Origin: Brevundimonas fontaquae
Lineage (GTDB): Bacteria > Pseudomonadota > Alphaproteobacteria > Caulobacterales > Caulobacteraceae
Assembly: GCF_017086445.1 (NCBI RefSeq)
Contig: NZ_CP070968.1
Coordinates: 806,001-870,000 of the forward strand
Reading direction: 5' to 3'
DNA: 64,000 nt
Part shown: positions 9,606-19,629 of the stretch, one piece after another
Position numbering within the stretch: position 1 is the first letter of the stretch
Layout of the letters: the number at the start of each line of letters is the position of its first letter
The notes under the pieces: generated by a model
Database searches by the model: none
What the model was told of the DNA's origin: nothing
Seen by the model: the letters and a program-made list of their open reading frames with translations, nothing else
Translations under genes and position numbers: made by a program

Positions 9606-11018
9606 ATGAGCCGCCTGATCGTTGTTTCGAACCGGGTTTCGGCCCCGACCGACCCCGCCGCCGGGTCCGCCGGCGGTTTGGCGATGGCCCTGTCCGCCGC
9701 CCTCAGAAAATACGACGGCCTGTGGTTCGGTTGGTCGGGCGAACGGGTGGATCACTACACCGGCGAGGTGAAGATCGAGGACCGGGCTGGCGTCACCGTA
9801 GGGCTTGTCGATCTGGAGGGGCAGGACGTCGACGAATACTACAACGGCTACGCCAATAAGACGCTGTGGCCGCTGTTCCATCACCGCATCGACCTGGCCC
9901 AATATGAGCGCTCCTACGGCGAGGGCTATGAGCGGGTGAACCGGCGCTTCGCCGAGGCGCTGGCGCCGTTGATCCAGCCCGACGACATGATCTGGATCCA
10001 CGACTATCACATGATCCCGATGGCGCGGGATCTCCGCCGCTTGGGCGTGCGCAACCGGATCGGCTTCTTCCTGCACACGCCCTGGCCGGCGCGGCAGTTG
10101 CTGGTGACCCTGCCGCATCACCGGCGGCTGGTGGAATCGATGTTCGACTTCGACCTGATCGGTTTCCATACCCAGGAATGGAGCGATCTGTTCACCGACT
10201 ATGTGGTGTCCGAGGCCCAAGGCGAGTTGGACGGGACCGGCGGGCTGGAGTGTTTCGGTCGCAAGGTCCAGACCGGCGTCTTCCCCATCGGCATCGATGT
10301 CGACGGTTTCCTGGCGGCGCGAAATTCGGCGCTTGGGGCGCGCACCTATGATCGAATGGCGGCGTCGTCAGCCTTCCGCTCGATGATCGTGGGGGTGGAC
10401 CGGCTGGACTATTCCAAAGGGCTGGAGGAGCGGCTGCTGGGTTACGAACAGTTTCTGCACGACAACGCCTCGATGCGGGGCGAGGTCTTCCTGTTGCAGG
10501 TCACACCGATCTCGCGCGACGACGTGGACAGCTATCAGGATATTCGTTCGCGGCTGGACGCCCTGGCCGGACGGATCAACGGCGCCTTCGCCGACATGGA
10601 TTGGCAGCCGATCCGGTATCTGAACCGCACCTATCGCCGGGATCAGCTGGCGGGCATCTACCGCGCGGCGCGGGTGGGGCTGGTGACCCCGTTGCGCGAC
10701 GGCATGAATCTGGTGGCCAAGGAATATGTCTGCGCCCAGAACCCGGATGATCCGGGTGTGCTGATCCTGTCGCGCTTCGCCGGCGCGGCCGAACAGATGG
10801 GCGAGGCGCTGCTGGTCAACCCCTACAGTCGCGAAGAGCTGTCCGACGCCATCCAGAAGGCGCTGACCATGCCGCTGGCCGAGCGTATCCGGAAATGGGA
10901 GGCCTTGATGGATGTGGTTCGCGCGACCGATGTCGGCATCTGGCGCGATGATTTCGTGCGCGCCCTGCAAGCCGATGAATCGACCTCGCAACCGACGCAG
11001 TGGGCCGGCGCGGCCTGA
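9606..11018 (+). CDS. otsA: alpha,alpha-trehalose-phosphate synthase (UDP-forming)
   Basis: OtsA (GT20) joins UDP-glucose and glucose-6-phosphate to make trehalose-6-phosphate. The 470 residues show the family landmarks: [11 protein letters not shown] at the N-terminus, SAGGLAMAL for phosphate binding, [30 protein letters not shown] and [12 protein letters not shown] near the C-terminal nucleotide site. Its product is the substrate of OtsB encoded upstream. Trehalose serves as an osmotic and desiccation protectant in many Alphaproteobacteria. The gene order otsB, GH15, otsA places a likely hydrolase between the two synthesis genes. Confidence 0.97.
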   Translation: MSRLIVVSNRVSAPTDPAAGSAGGLAMALSAALRKYDGLWFGWSGERVDHYTGEVKIEDRAGVTVGLVDLEGQDVDEYYNGYANKTLWPLFHHRIDLAQYERSYGEGYERVNRRFAEALAPLIQPDDMIWIHDYHMIPMARDLRRLGVRNRIGFFLHTPWPARQLLVTLPHHRRLVESMFDFDLIGFHTQEWSDLFTDYVVSEAQGELDGTGGLECFGRKVQTGVFPIGIDVDGFLAARNSALGARTYDRMAASSAFRSMIVGVDRLDYSKGLEERLLGYEQFLHDNASMRGEVFLLQVTPISRDDVDSYQDIRSRLDALAGRINGAFADMDWQPIRYLNRTYRRDQLAGIYRAARVGLVTPLRDGMNLVAKEYVCAQNPDDPGVLILSRFAGAAEQMGEALLVNPYSREELSDAIQKALTMPLAERIRKWEALMDVVRATDVGIWRDDFVRALQADESTSQPTQWAGAA

Positions 11019-11021
11019 CGC

Positions 11022-11996
11022 CTAGCGCAGGTCGAAAGCCAGCATCAGGGTGCGCTGGGCCGGATTGAAGTTGTCGTCGGACAGGATGTAGAGGCGGGTC
11101 CTGCCGTTTCGCATCTCTGCGGCGATACCCTCGAAATTGTCGGTCGTGCCGGGCAGTTTCAGCTCGATCAGCACCGGCCCCAGCGTTCCGTCGGGGGCCA
11201 TGCGGCGCACGCGCGCGCGCATGTCGATGGGCGCCCGGTACAGGCGCTGGACCACGAACCATCCGGCGCAGGACGGATCACGATCCAGGCCGGTGATACG
11301 GTATTCGCTGTCGGGGATGGGGGTTGCAGGCGGTGCGCTCACGACCGTGCATCTCGCCGCCGCGCAATCCCAGACGCCGCCGGCCTCGCCAGAGACGCGC
11401 CAGCCGCCGGGCGACGTCGCCAGACCCTCCATCCCATCGTTCTCGGTGAAGGCGAAGTCGGGCGACCGCACTGGCGTTGGCCGCGTCCGCAGCGCCGACA
11501 ATGGGCCGTAGTTCCAGATTCGGTGACGCCGCTCGAAACTGACCAGCAGATCGCCGGAGGGCGTGATGGCCAGGCCCTCGGCGTCGCCGTCCGACTTGTC
11601 GGAAATCGCCGCGCCGTCCTGAAGCGTCAGCCGGCGCGAACGGAAATGATCCAGGCCGACCAGCCGCCCCCGGGCGTCCAGGCGAATGTCGCCGCGCACC
11701 AGATCACCGGTGTCCGATACCGTGACGAAGCCGCCGTCGCCGGTCAGCTTCAGGTCCGACAGGCTATGCAGCGGCGAGGTCGGCGCGGCGCTGATCTGCA
11801 AGCCGCCGGCGAACGTCACGCCGTCGGCCAACTGCGCGCCGCCGGGCAGGCCCAGGCTAACGCTTCGCAGTTCCGCGACCTGGGGCGTCCAGCCGTCCGA
11901 TGACAACGGATAGGGACGCGGCGCGCCCAGCGAGGCGGCGCAGGCCGACAGCGACAGGGCGATCCAGACACTGGCCAGCCGGCTGAAACGGCTCAT
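11022..11996 (-). CDS. lipoprotein with esterase-like/phytase-like domain
   Basis: The 324-residue protein has a lipoprotein signal (lipobox SLSAC, C19) and then a beta-propeller-like domain of the 'esterase-like activity of phytase' type. Motifs include [19 protein letters not shown] (about 82-100), [29 protein letters not shown], and the closing [23 protein letters not shown] split over about 285-308. Members of this family occur in phosphate or phytate contexts, but function is poorly defined. The start overlaps the cobT stop (ATGA), so it is the second gene of a cobT transcript. It converges with otsA, with only three bases between the two stops. Confidence 0.82.
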   Translation of the reverse strand: MSRFSRLASVWIALSLSACAASLGAPRPYPLSSDGWTPQVAELRSVSLGLPGGAQLADGVTFAGGLQISAAPTSPLHSLSDLKLTGDGGFVTVSDTGDLVRGDIRLDARGRLVGLDHFRSRRLTLQDGAAISDKSDGDAEGLAITPSGDLLVSFERRHRIWNYGPLSALRTRPTPVRSPDFAFTENDGMEGLATSPGGWRVSGEAGGVWDCAAARCTVVSAPPATPIPDSEYRITGLDRDPSCAGWFVVQRLYRAPIDMRARVRRMAPDGTLGPVLIELKLPGTTDNFEGIAAEMRNGRTRLYILSDDNFNPAQRTLMLAFDLR

Positions 11997-13876
11997 GCCG
12001 CCAGCTTTCGCTTGGTGCGACGGGTGGGACCGGCCGCGCCCTCGTTCTCGAACAGTTCGGCCAGCTTCTCAGTCATGGCCCCCGCCAGCTGTTCCACATC
12101 GACGATGGTCAGGGCCTTGCGATACCAGCGGGTCACGTCATGGCCGATGCCGATCGCCAGCAGTTCGACCGGCGAGCGATCCTCGATCTCTGCGATCACC
12201 TGTCGCAGGTGCTTGTCCAGGTAGAGGGCCGCATTCGCCGACTGGGTGGAGTCGTCGACCGGCGAACCGTCGGAAATGACCATCAGGATGCGGCGCTGCT
12301 CGGTGCGGGCCAGCAGGCGGCCGTGCGCCCATTGCAGGGCCTCGCCGTCGATATTCTCCTTCAGCAGACCTTCGCGCATCATCAGGCCCAGATTCTTCTT
12401 GGCCCGGCGCCAAGGCGCGTCGGCGGCCTTGTAGATGATGTGACGCAAGTCGTTCAGGCGGCCGGGATTTTGCGGTTTTCCGGCGGTGATCCAGGCCTCG
12501 CGGCTTTGTCCGCCCTTCCAGGCGCGGGTAGTGAAGCCCAGGATCTCGACCTTCACGCCACAGCGTTCCAGCGTTCGCGCCAGGATGTCGGCGCAGACCG
12601 CCGCCACCATGATCGGCCGTCCGCGCATCGAGCCGGAGTTGTCGAGCAACAGGGTCACGACCGTATCGCGGAACGGGCTTTCGCTCTCGGCTTTGAAGGA
12701 CAGGGGTGCGGTCGGGTCGGTGACGATCCGGGTCAGGCGCGCAGTATCCAGCATCCCCTCTTCCAGATCGAAGACCCAGGAGCGGTTCTGCTGGGCCAGC
12801 AGGCGCCGTTGCAGCTTGTTGGCCAGGCGCGACACGACGCTGGACAGGATCGCCAGCTGGCCATCCAGCAGGGAGCGCAGCCGGTCCAGTTCGACCGGGT
12901 CGCACAGGTCGGCGGCGTCCACCACCTCGTCGAAGGCGGTGGTGAAGACGCGGTAGAAATCGACCGCGCGGCCGTCGTCGGCCGTCTGCTGACGGTTCGG
13001 CTGCTGGCCTTCCTGAAGTTCCGGGCCATCGTCGGCGCCTTCTCCGTCGGGGTCGGCGGGCGCGCCTTCGGGGCGGCTTTCACGCTCTTGCTCGGAAGAT
13101 TGATCGTCGGCGTCCCCCTCCATCGACTGGGAGCCTTCTCCGCCGTCCTGCTCTTCCTCCTCGTCCTGATCATCGTCAGCCGCGGGGTCTTGGGGATCGG
13201 GTTCCTCGTCGCCGGGATCTTCGGACGTATCCTCGCCGCGCCCGTCGCCGGGGTCGAGGTCCAGCGCGCGCAGCACCTCGCGCATCTTCAGCGCAAAACC
13301 TTCCTGATCGCCCGCCGTGCCGGCCAGGGCGTCCAGCTTGGCGCCGGCCTTGGCCTCGATGTTGGCGCGCACCAGATCCAGCATGGCCCGGGTGCCGTCG
13401 GGGGCGGGGCGCCCGGTCAGCCGCTCGCGGACAAGCAGGGCCACGGCCTCGGACACGGGCACGCGGTCGGCGTCGCTGATGCGCAGGGCGCCGGTCTTTT
13501 CCAGTCGCGTGATCAGGGCGGCGCCCAGGTTGTCGCGCACTCCGGCAAGATGTTCAGAACCGAAGGCCTCAACGCGCGCCTGTTCGACCGCATCGAACAC
13601 CTCAGCCGCCTTGGCGTCCGCCGGCCGCATCCGGCTGTTCACCGCCGCATCGTGATTGGCCAGACGCAGCGCCAGCCGGTCGGCCTGGCCGCGCAAGGAC
13701 GCGCTCTCGGGCCCGGACGGATCGCGCGGCGGATGGGGCAGGGTCAGGACGCCGTTCGACAGCTTGGGCCCGTCGGACCCGAACACCACCTCCAACTCGG
13801 GCTGCTCCGCCAGCGCCCGCGCGGCATGACCCAGCGCGCGCTTGAAGGTTTCGGCGGGAGTATCCGGGGCGGCCAT
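11993..13876 (-). CDS. cobT: aerobic cobaltochelatase subunit CobT
   Basis: CobT, with CobN and CobS, inserts cobalt into hydrogenobyrinic acid diamide in aerobic cobalamin synthesis. The 627-residue length and layout fit: an N-terminal helical region, a highly acidic linker at about residues 215-290 (long runs of Asp/Glu), and a C-terminal von Willebrand factor A domain with the metal site DNSGS at about 411-415. The C-terminus is RTKRKLAA, ending in LAA. No cobS or cobN is in the window. In species that lack de novo synthesis the CobST pair may act elsewhere. The window also has a cobalamin riboswitch and a BtuB-like receptor. Confidence 0.95.
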   Translation of the reverse strand: MAAPDTPAETFKRALGHAARALAEQPELEVVFGSDGPKLSNGVLTLPHPPRDPSGPESASLRGQADRLALRLANHDAAVNSRMRPADAKAAEVFDAVEQARVEAFGSEHLAGVRDNLGAALITRLEKTGALRISDADRVPVSEAVALLVRERLTGRPAPDGTRAMLDLVRANIEAKAGAKLDALAGTAGDQEGFALKMREVLRALDLDPGDGRGEDTSEDPGDEEPDPQDPAADDDQDEEEEQDGGEGSQSMEGDADDQSSEQERESRPEGAPADPDGEGADDGPELQEGQQPNRQQTADDGRAVDFYRVFTTAFDEVVDAADLCDPVELDRLRSLLDGQLAILSSVVSRLANKLQRRLLAQQNRSWVFDLEEGMLDTARLTRIVTDPTAPLSFKAESESPFRDTVVTLLLDNSGSMRGRPIMVAAVCADILARTLERCGVKVEILGFTTRAWKGGQSREAWITAGKPQNPGRLNDLRHIIYKAADAPWRRAKKNLGLMMREGLLKENIDGEALQWAHGRLLARTEQRRILMVISDGSPVDDSTQSANAALYLDKHLRQVIAEIEDRSPVELLAIGIGHDVTRWYRKALTIVDVEQLAGAMTEKLAELFENEGAAGPTRRTKRKLAA

Positions 13877-13917
13877 GGCCCTCAGTTAATCGCTTCGCGC
13901 CTGCGATAAAAGCGTCG

Positions 13918-15162
13918 TCAGCCGCCTTTTGAAATCGGCATGCGACGGCCGTAGGTCAGACAGCGCCAAACCCACTCCAGCGGCCCCATGCTGAACCGCG
14001 ACAACCACAGTGGCGACCAGATCAGTTGCAGCGCCCAGACCGCCACGACCAGGCCCCACATCTGCACATAGTCGGCCCGTCCGAACAGGCGCGGCCCCCA
14101 CGGCATGTAGAAGACCGAGGTCATGATCAGGGTCTGGGTCAGATAGTTGGTGAAGGCCATCTGACCTACCGGCCGCAGCGCCGCCGTGATCCACGCCAGC
14201 CTCCGGGTCGTCGCCAGCACGATCAGGCTGACATAGGCCAGGGTGACGAAGACGGGGAAGGAGGCGACGACCTCCGCCAGGCCGCGCGTCGGGTGGGTTC
14301 CGGCCGGGGCGATGGCCTCGCGCCATTCCAGCACGCCCAGCAGGGCCAGCACGGCTCCGCCGACACCGATCAAGGCGACATAGACCCGGTTGGGCGCCCG
14401 GCCGCTGAACACGCCGGCCTTGAACAGACCCAGTCCCAGCATCATCAGGGCCACGGTCGAGAAGACGAACATCGTCAGGCTGGCGCCCTGCAGCAGCAGC
14501 CAGTTCTGAATGTTCTGGCCCATCGCCCCGGCCCAGCCGCTCCGATAGGCGGCGATCGACTCCGTCACCATGGCGGCGGTGTAATGCGGCCCGCCCTGGT
14601 TCATCGCATCGGTGATCGCCGGCGGCCCGGCGACCATCAGCCAGGTCGCGCCCGCCTGCATCGCGCCCAGCAACAGGGTCACCCCCAGGCCGATCCCGAT
14701 CAATGTCCCGGCCCGCATGGACCGCATCAGCATCACGAACAGGCCCGACCAGGCGTAGAGCAGCAGCACGTCGCCATACCAGAAGGCCAGGCCGTGGATC
14801 AGGGCGATGACGGCCAGCCAGAAGAGGCGGCGTCGCAGCAGTTTGCCACGCGCCGCATCGTCCCGCTCGCCACCGACCAGATAGATCGAGGCCCCGAACA
14901 GCATCGAAAACAGGGTGATGAACTTCTGGTGGAAGAAGACATCCATTGTCCAGCGCGCCACGGCGTTGGCGCCGGTGACTGGAAACGGGCTCAGGCTCGC
15001 ATCCTGATAGACCATGACCGGCAGGCCGAAGGAGACGACGTTGACCGCCAGGATGCCCAGCACCGCCAGCCCCCGCATGACGTCCAGGCTGGCGATGCGC
15101 GAGGTCGCCGCGACGGGCGACAGGATCTCCGCCGCATCCTTGTCCGTGTCGTCCATGGTCAT
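13918..15162 (-). CDS. DUF418 family integral membrane protein
   Basis: This polytopic membrane protein of about 414 residues matches the DUF418/YeiB family: the opening RIASLDVMRGLAVLGILAVN, then FHQKFITLFSMLFG, and the C-terminal DUF418 block ending PLEWVWRCLTYGRRMP. About eight to ten hydrophobic segments can be counted. I chose the ATG at 15162 because GGGGGA lies about eight bases upstream. A TTG five codons further out (15177) is also open. The family has no established biochemical activity, though it resembles acyltransferase-3 membrane proteins. It is the gene before cobT on the same strand. Confidence 0.87.
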   Translation of the reverse strand: MTMDDTDKDAAEILSPVAATSRIASLDVMRGLAVLGILAVNVVSFGLPVMVYQDASLSPFPVTGANAVARWTMDVFFHQKFITLFSMLFGASIYLVGGERDDAARGKLLRRRLFWLAVIALIHGLAFWYGDVLLLYAWSGLFVMLMRSMRAGTLIGIGLGVTLLLGAMQAGATWLMVAGPPAITDAMNQGGPHYTAAMVTESIAAYRSGWAGAMGQNIQNWLLLQGASLTMFVFSTVALMMLGLGLFKAGVFSGRAPNRVYVALIGVGGAVLALLGVLEWREAIAPAGTHPTRGLAEVVASFPVFVTLAYVSLIVLATTRRLAWITAALRPVGQMAFTNYLTQTLIMTSVFYMPWGPRLFGRADYVQMWGLVVAVWALQLIWSPLWLSRFSMGPLEWVWRCLTYGRRMPISKGG

Positions 15163-15219
15163 TCTCGGATCCCCCAATCCTCGAACTCAGGCGTCAGGCG
15201 CGAATGCCAACCCTGCGTC

Positions 15220-15777
15220 TCAGCCCTTGGGCATCAAGCCCAGTCGATCCTTGACCGCCGGCCGCGCCTCGAAGGCGATGAAGGCGGCGCACAACCCGGC
15301 CCACAAGGCGTAGCTGACGCCCACGATCATGGCGATGGGCAGGCCGCCGACGCCGAAGATCAACAGGGTGGTCTCGGTCGCGCCCAGGGCCTGCATCACG
15401 TCGCCGGCCTCGAACCAGCCCATCACGCTCATGCCCAGGGCGACGACGATCTGGACCAGGGCCGCCGCCAGGCCGCCGTACATCATGAAGCGCCAGACGA
15501 CGCCCAGCCGCGTGCCGGGCCGTCCGTCGCGCTTGCGCTCGTTCAGCACGCGATACAGCGCCAGCGGCACGGTGATCAGGCCAATCAGCATCACCACCAG
15601 CCGCCAATCCATGTCGCGACCGGGCAGATAGGCGTGCGGCCGCCAGAAGGGCAGGGTCAACCACAGGGGCGGCCAGGCCGCGCCGGCCAGGCACGCCAGA
15701 ATCCGAGGCGTCCGCCCAGGCCGCGCGGCGATGGTCGCCTGACCCGGAAGATCGGAATAGCTCTCGAACCGGCTCAT
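15220..15777 (-). CDS. hypothetical integral membrane protein
   Basis: This 185-residue protein has four to five hydrophobic stretches, including WRLVVMLIGLITVPLALYRV and MMYGGLAAALVQIVVALGMS, and no recognised domain. The chosen start (MSRFESYSDLPGQ) has its ATG overlapping the stop of the upstream dehydrogenase gene in an ATGA arrangement, which supports translational coupling. The frame is open to 15876 but that extension lies inside the dehydrogenase gene. The function is unknown. Confidence 0.75.
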   Translation of the reverse strand: MSRFESYSDLPGQATIAARPGRTPRILACLAGAAWPPLWLTLPFWRPHAYLPGRDMDWRLVVMLIGLITVPLALYRVLNERKRDGRPGTRLGVVWRFMMYGGLAAALVQIVVALGMSVMGWFEAGDVMQALGATETTLLIFGVGGLPIAMIVGVSYALWAGLCAAFIAFEARPAVKDRLGLMPKG

Positions 15778-16655
15778 CGCGTCGGCGCCGGCGCAGCGCC
15801 GGAATAGTCGTAGAAGCCGCGGCCGCTCTTTCTGCCCAACCAGCCGGCCTCGACATATTTCACCAGCAGGGGGCAAGGGCGGTATTTGCTGTCGGCCAGC
15901 CCGTCATACAGCACGTTCATGATGGCCAGGACGACGTCCAGACCCATGAAGTCCGCCAGTTCCAGCGGGCCCATCGGATGGTTGGCGCCCAGACGCAGCG
16001 CCTTGTCGATCGAGGCGACATTGCCGACGCCTTCGTACAGGGCGAAGATGGCCTCGTTCATCATCGGCACCAGGATGCGGTTGACGATGAAGGCGGGAAA
16101 ATCCTCGGCGTCCGTGGTCGTCTTGCCCAGGCTCTCGGCGAAGGCGACGGCGGCGGAATGGGTCTCGGCCGAGGTGGCGATGCCACGGATGATCTCCACC
16201 AGCCTCATCACCGGCGCCGGCTTCATGAAGTGCAGGCCGACGAACCGGTCCGGCCGGTCTGTCGAAGACGCAAGGCGGGTGATCGAGATGGACGAGGTGT
16301 TGGACGCCAACAGCGTCTGCGGCCCCAGGTGCGGCACCACCTGCGCATAGATGGCCTTCTTGACGGCCTCGTCTTCCAGCGCCGCCTCGATGACCAGATC
16401 GGCGCCGGCGACGGCCTCGGCCATCACGTCGCTCGTCGTGATGCGGGTCAGGGCCGCATCGGCGGCGGCCTGATCGACCAGACCGCGTCCGACATGCCGC
16501 GCCAGGCTGGCCGCGATCTCGCCCTGCGCCAGCGGCAGCCGGTCGGCGACGACGTCATAAAGCCGAACCGAATAGCCCCCGAGCGCGACCGCCTGCGCGA
16601 TGCCTGCGCCCATCTGTCCGGCGCCCAGAATGGCGACTGTGATGATCGTGGTCAT
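15774..16655 (-). CDS. 3-hydroxyacyl/3-hydroxybutyryl-CoA dehydrogenase
   Basis: This is an NAD-dependent dehydrogenase of the single-function HBDH family (293 residues). The Rossmann motif GAGQMGAGIAQAVALGGY lies at about 10-27. The catalytic region includes NTSSISIT (about 117-124) and the His-containing FVGLHFMKPAPVM (about 138-150). The C-terminal dimerisation domain has ANHPMGPLELADFMGLDV. It oxidises 3-hydroxybutyryl-CoA or similar short-chain substrates in fatty acid, PHB or phenylacetate-type pathways. The exact pathway is not shown by the neighbours, a membrane protein and YggT. Confidence 0.93.
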   Translation of the reverse strand: MTTIITVAILGAGQMGAGIAQAVALGGYSVRLYDVVADRLPLAQGEIAASLARHVGRGLVDQAAADAALTRITTSDVMAEAVAGADLVIEAALEDEAVKKAIYAQVVPHLGPQTLLASNTSSISITRLASSTDRPDRFVGLHFMKPAPVMRLVEIIRGIATSAETHSAAVAFAESLGKTTTDAEDFPAFIVNRILVPMMNEAIFALYEGVGNVASIDKALRLGANHPMGPLELADFMGLDVVLAIMNVLYDGLADSKYRPCPLLVKYVEAGWLGRKSGRGFYDYSGAAPAPTR

Positions 16656-16759
16656 GAACCGTGGTCGAAAGTGGTCGGGCGGGCACCTTTAGAAAGGAAG
16701 GCGCGCGGCGCAAGAGCGGATCAACCCTCTCGCATCAGATTTCCGCCCGCCGTGTCGCC

Positions 16760-17065
16760 TCAGCCGAGCAACTGGATCAGGGCCGGCGCCGCCGTGCGGT
16801 TGAACAGCACGCTGATGAACTGCAGCAGCAGGATCACCACGATGGGCGAGATGTCGATGCCGCCCAGGTTCGGAATGATGCGGCGGAACGGCTCCAGCAG
16901 GGGCGCGGTGACCCGGTCCAGGAAGGTCCCGACCGAATAGACGAAGCGGTTGCGATAGTTGACGACGTCGAACGCCACCAACCAGCTCAGAATGGCCTGG
17001 GCGATGATGAACCAGATCATCAGACTGATGATGGTGTTGATCAACCAGACGAGCGCATAGCCCAT
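16760..17065 (-). CDS. YggT family membrane protein
   Basis: This 101-residue protein has two hydrophobic hairpins, IISLMIWFIIAQAILSWLV near the N-terminus and ISPIVVILLLQFISVLF near the C-terminus. Between them is the conserved YggT segment DRVTAPLLEPFRRIIPNLGG (about 49-68). AGGAG lies nine bases before the ATG, supporting the start. YggT proteins are linked to osmotic tolerance and envelope functions, but their mechanism is not settled. Confidence 0.92.
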   Translation of the reverse strand: MGYALVWLINTIISLMIWFIIAQAILSWLVAFDVVNYRNRFVYSVGTFLDRVTAPLLEPFRRIIPNLGGIDISPIVVILLLQFISVLFNRTAAPALIQLLG

Positions 17066-17228
17066 GAACGGTAACTCCTGCTTGGATCGGCGCTTCTAGC
17101 CTGTTCGCCCCGGCTCCGACAACGGCCGTATCCGACCTGCGCGCTTTGCGCGCACAAGCCCGTTGACACCACGCCCGCCCGCCTTCTATGTCCGCCACGC
17201 CTGTGAAACCCGATCCCACGCTGGAAAC

Positions 17229-17304
<76 letters not shown>

Positions 17305-17379
17305 GGCGTTTCAATCACGGCCTTCAGTCGAGACGTTTGCCGAATGCTCAGAAAGTGAGCAGGCAACCGGATAATGCAA

Positions 17380-18255
17380 TTAGTTCGGGCCAAAGCGTAG
17401 GCCAAGGCGTGCAAAGGCTGCGTCCGGTGGCGCTACGAACGTGCGGGCCTCCTGTTCGGGCATAATGCGAGGCGGTGTCGCCCCTTTGCCGTGACATGCT
17501 TTGAACAGCTTGCCTGACTTGCAACCACACACGATTGTCGGTGGGGTTAACGTATAGTCCGGTCCCCGGTCCAATGGCTCAGGTCTACCCTGCTCACGAA
17601 AGTTTATGCCTCTAACCAAGGTGGCGTCTTTCGAAAAGGCAGTTTTCTTTCTGTATTCTGGTAGTAGACTTTTTAACAACTCATGACCAATTTGTCGTAT
17701 GACATGATATTCGGCATCTTTGGTTGTCTGCTTATTTGTCGAGTTATCGGTCCAGTTAACCGAAGTCCGCATTTCGGCGTATGCCGCATCAATCATGGGA
17801 TCGACGTGGCCGCCGCCATCCTGATTTCGCATGATGCCTACTAAATCGCGCCTGGACATGCTGTTCCCTTTGTCGAAACCGTCAGAGAGCACAGGAGATG
17901 TCCACCATTGCGCAAAATCGACAAACCACATTGGGCGTCCATCTAACTCAGCGAGCCAGCCGGGCCCGTCTGGGCTTGCGACTATGGAAATCAACGTCGA
18001 GTGTGCGTGCTTGTTGAATGGATCCCATTCAACGCTGCTGTCTAGAAACCCCTGCCCATCCTTGCCCAACTGGTTAAGCAGCCCAATACTTTGCCCGTGC
18101 GTATGGCAGAGCGTTTGGATTGCCGAAGACATGCGCTCAGCTTCCCAATGCTCACCATCATCAAAAGCCTTCGCCGAACTTCTCAGGGCTGAGATTTGAC
18201 TCTCGAATTTCCGTTCAAGCTCTCCGGGGGCTCGGGGTTGGCGGGGACGCTTCAT
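17380..18255 (-). CDS. AT-rich protein with C-terminal SEC-C-like zinc motif, unknown function
   Basis: The 291-residue protein is unlike its neighbours in base composition: the 120 bases at 17641-17760 are only about 37% G+C by my count, while flanking genes are clearly GC-rich. The C-terminus carries a SEC-C-like metal motif, CGCKSGKLFKACHG, at about residues 244-257. The N-terminal half includes SSAKAFDDGEHWEAERMSSA and a Trp-rich middle (DFAQWWTSPVLSDG, MRNQDGGGHVDPMIDAAY) that I recall in other uncharacterised proteins but cannot name. It sits 75 bases from the tRNA-Ala 3' end, pointing toward it. Function unknown. Horizontal gain is inferred. Confidence 0.8.
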   Translation of the reverse strand: MKRPRQPRAPGELERKFESQISALRSSAKAFDDGEHWEAERMSSAIQTLCHTHGQSIGLLNQLGKDGQGFLDSSVEWDPFNKHAHSTLISIVASPDGPGWLAELDGRPMWFVDFAQWWTSPVLSDGFDKGNSMSRRDLVGIMRNQDGGGHVDPMIDAAYAEMRTSVNWTDNSTNKQTTKDAEYHVIRQIGHELLKSLLPEYRKKTAFSKDATLVRGINFREQGRPEPLDRGPDYTLTPPTIVCGCKSGKLFKACHGKGATPPRIMPEQEARTFVAPPDAAFARLGLRFGPN

Positions 18256-18324
18256 TTTCGCGGCGTTTCTTGATGTTTTGTCGAGAATGACTTTGTACCC
18301 GACTGAGCAGAAATTAACGACCCA

Positions 18325-18702
18325 TCACCGCAGCGCGACGTAGCCCCGTTCGATGACCCGGCGCAGCGCCTCGTAGGCTTCGGCCAGTTCGTCGTAGGCG
18401 GTGCGGGCGGCGGTCAGGCGGGCGACCTGGTCAGGCGTGACAGCCGAGCCGGAGTGGGCCAGGCGCAGCGATTCCGCGACCCATTTGGCGCGGGCCGTGG
18501 CGGTCATGACCGCCAGCTTTTGCAGCGAGCCGGCGTCCACGCCGGTCAGGGCGTGACCGATCACCTCCTTGTTGGCGACGTAGGCGGCGTAGTCGATCTG
18601 CTCCAGCTGCCCGCGCAGGCGACGCTGTTCGTGCGGATCGGTGTCCTGCGGCTCGAAATGGTCGCTGTGGCGGCGGGTGCTGGACGTCATCTTGGTTGAC
18701 AT
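18325..18702 (-). CDS. hypothetical helical protein
   Basis: This 125-residue protein is probably all helical: the segments EQRRLRGQLEQIDYAAYVA, LQKLAVMTATARAKWVAESL and AYDELAEAYEALRRVIERGY have heptad-like spacing. It has no signal peptide, no membrane segment and no recognised family. GGGGAGGG lies just upstream of the ATG at a suitable distance, which supports the start. It returns to the GC-rich composition of the chromosome and is divergent from the SDR-like gene at 18838. The function is unknown. Confidence 0.75.
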   Translation of the reverse strand: MSTKMTSSTRRHSDHFEPQDTDPHEQRRLRGQLEQIDYAAYVANKEVIGHALTGVDAGSLQKLAVMTATARAKWVAESLRLAHSGSAVTPDQVARLTAARTAYDELAEAYEALRRVIERGYVALR

Positions 18703-18837
18703 GGGCGAGCCCTCCCCGGCCTGTCCTGGTGGTCTCGGCGGCCGCTCGACAAAGAAGGTGCGCCGTCTCGGTTAACGCCGCGTTGCGTTGGGGACCCGCG
18801 CATCCGATATCGGGGCCACACAGGATCGGAGAAGACC

Positions 18838-19629
18838 ATGGACCTGAAACTGAACGGCAAGCGCGCCCTGATCTGCGGCGGCTCATCCGGCCTTGGCCGC
18901 GCCGTGGCGACGGCCCTGGTCGCGGAGGGCGCGCACGTCGCCCTGCTGTCGCGCGATGAAGGCAAGCTTCAGGCCGTGGCGGCTGCGCTGAACGCATCCG
19001 GGCCCGGCAAGGCGGTCGTAGTGACGGCGGATCTGGCGGACCATGAGGCGCTGTTGAAGGCGGTGGATCGGGCCGAGGACCTTTTGGGCGGGCCTGTCGA
19101 AATCCTGCTGAACAACACCGGGGGGCCGCCGCCGTCGGGCGTGTCGGGGCTGGAGCCGGCGGTGTGGCGCGATCATTTCGAGTCGATGGTGTTGTCGATT
19201 TTCCGCCTGACGGACCGGGTGCTGCCGGCCATGCGGGCGGCCGGCTGGGGGCGGATCCTGAACGTCGCCTCGATCACAGTGGTTGAGCCCTCGGCGGCGC
19301 TGGGCGTGTCCAACACCCTGCGGGCCTCGGTCGCGGCCTGGGCCAAGACCCTCGCCAATGAGGTCGGACCGGACGGGGTGACGGTCAACACCCTGCTGCC
19401 GGGGCGGATCGATACGCCCCGGATCGAAAGGCTGGACCAGGCGACCGCCGAGCGCACCGGCACGACGCCGCAAGAGGCGCGGGCCGAATCCGTCAAATCC
19501 ATCCCCGTCGGCCGCATCGGCACGACCGAGGAGTTCGGCGCCACCGCCGCCTTCCTGTGCAGTCCCCTGGCGGCCTATGTCACCGGCTCGCTGATCCGAT
19601 TGGACGGCGGGGCGATCAAGGCGATCTGA
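18838..19629 (+). CDS. atypical short-chain dehydrogenase/reductase-like protein
   Basis: This 263-residue Rossmann-fold protein belongs to the SDR superfamily: the cofactor motif GGSSGLG lies at 14-20 and LNNTGGPPPSG at about 90-100, and the C-terminus ends YVTGSLIRLDGG. The usual catalytic Ser-Tyr-Lys is not intact. S145 is present, but the positions 13 and 17 residues later, normally Tyr and Lys, are S158 and R162 (SNTLRASV). A conserved subgroup of 3-oxoacyl-ACP-reductase-like SDRs shows this pattern, so enzymatic activity should not be assumed. It is monocistronic and divergent from the 18325 gene. Confidence 0.88.
   Translation: MDLKLNGKRALICGGSSGLGRAVATALVAEGAHVALLSRDEGKLQAVAAALNASGPGKAVVVTADLADHEALLKAVDRAEDLLGGPVEILLNNTGGPPPSGVSGLEPAVWRDHFESMVLSIFRLTDRVLPAMRAAGWGRILNVASITVVEPSAALGVSNTLRASVAAWAKTLANEVGPDGVTVNTLLPGRIDTPRIERLDQATAERTGTTPQEARAESVKSIPVGRIGTTEEFGATAAFLCSPLAAYVTGSLIRLDGGAIKAI

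Noticed and set aside
17346..17361. TGCTCA-GAAAG-TGAGCA hairpin after the tRNA as a terminator or attachment site
   Set aside because: The stem is only six to seven pairs, has no T-tract on either strand, and no copy of the tRNA 3' end was found beyond the islet to define an att repeat.
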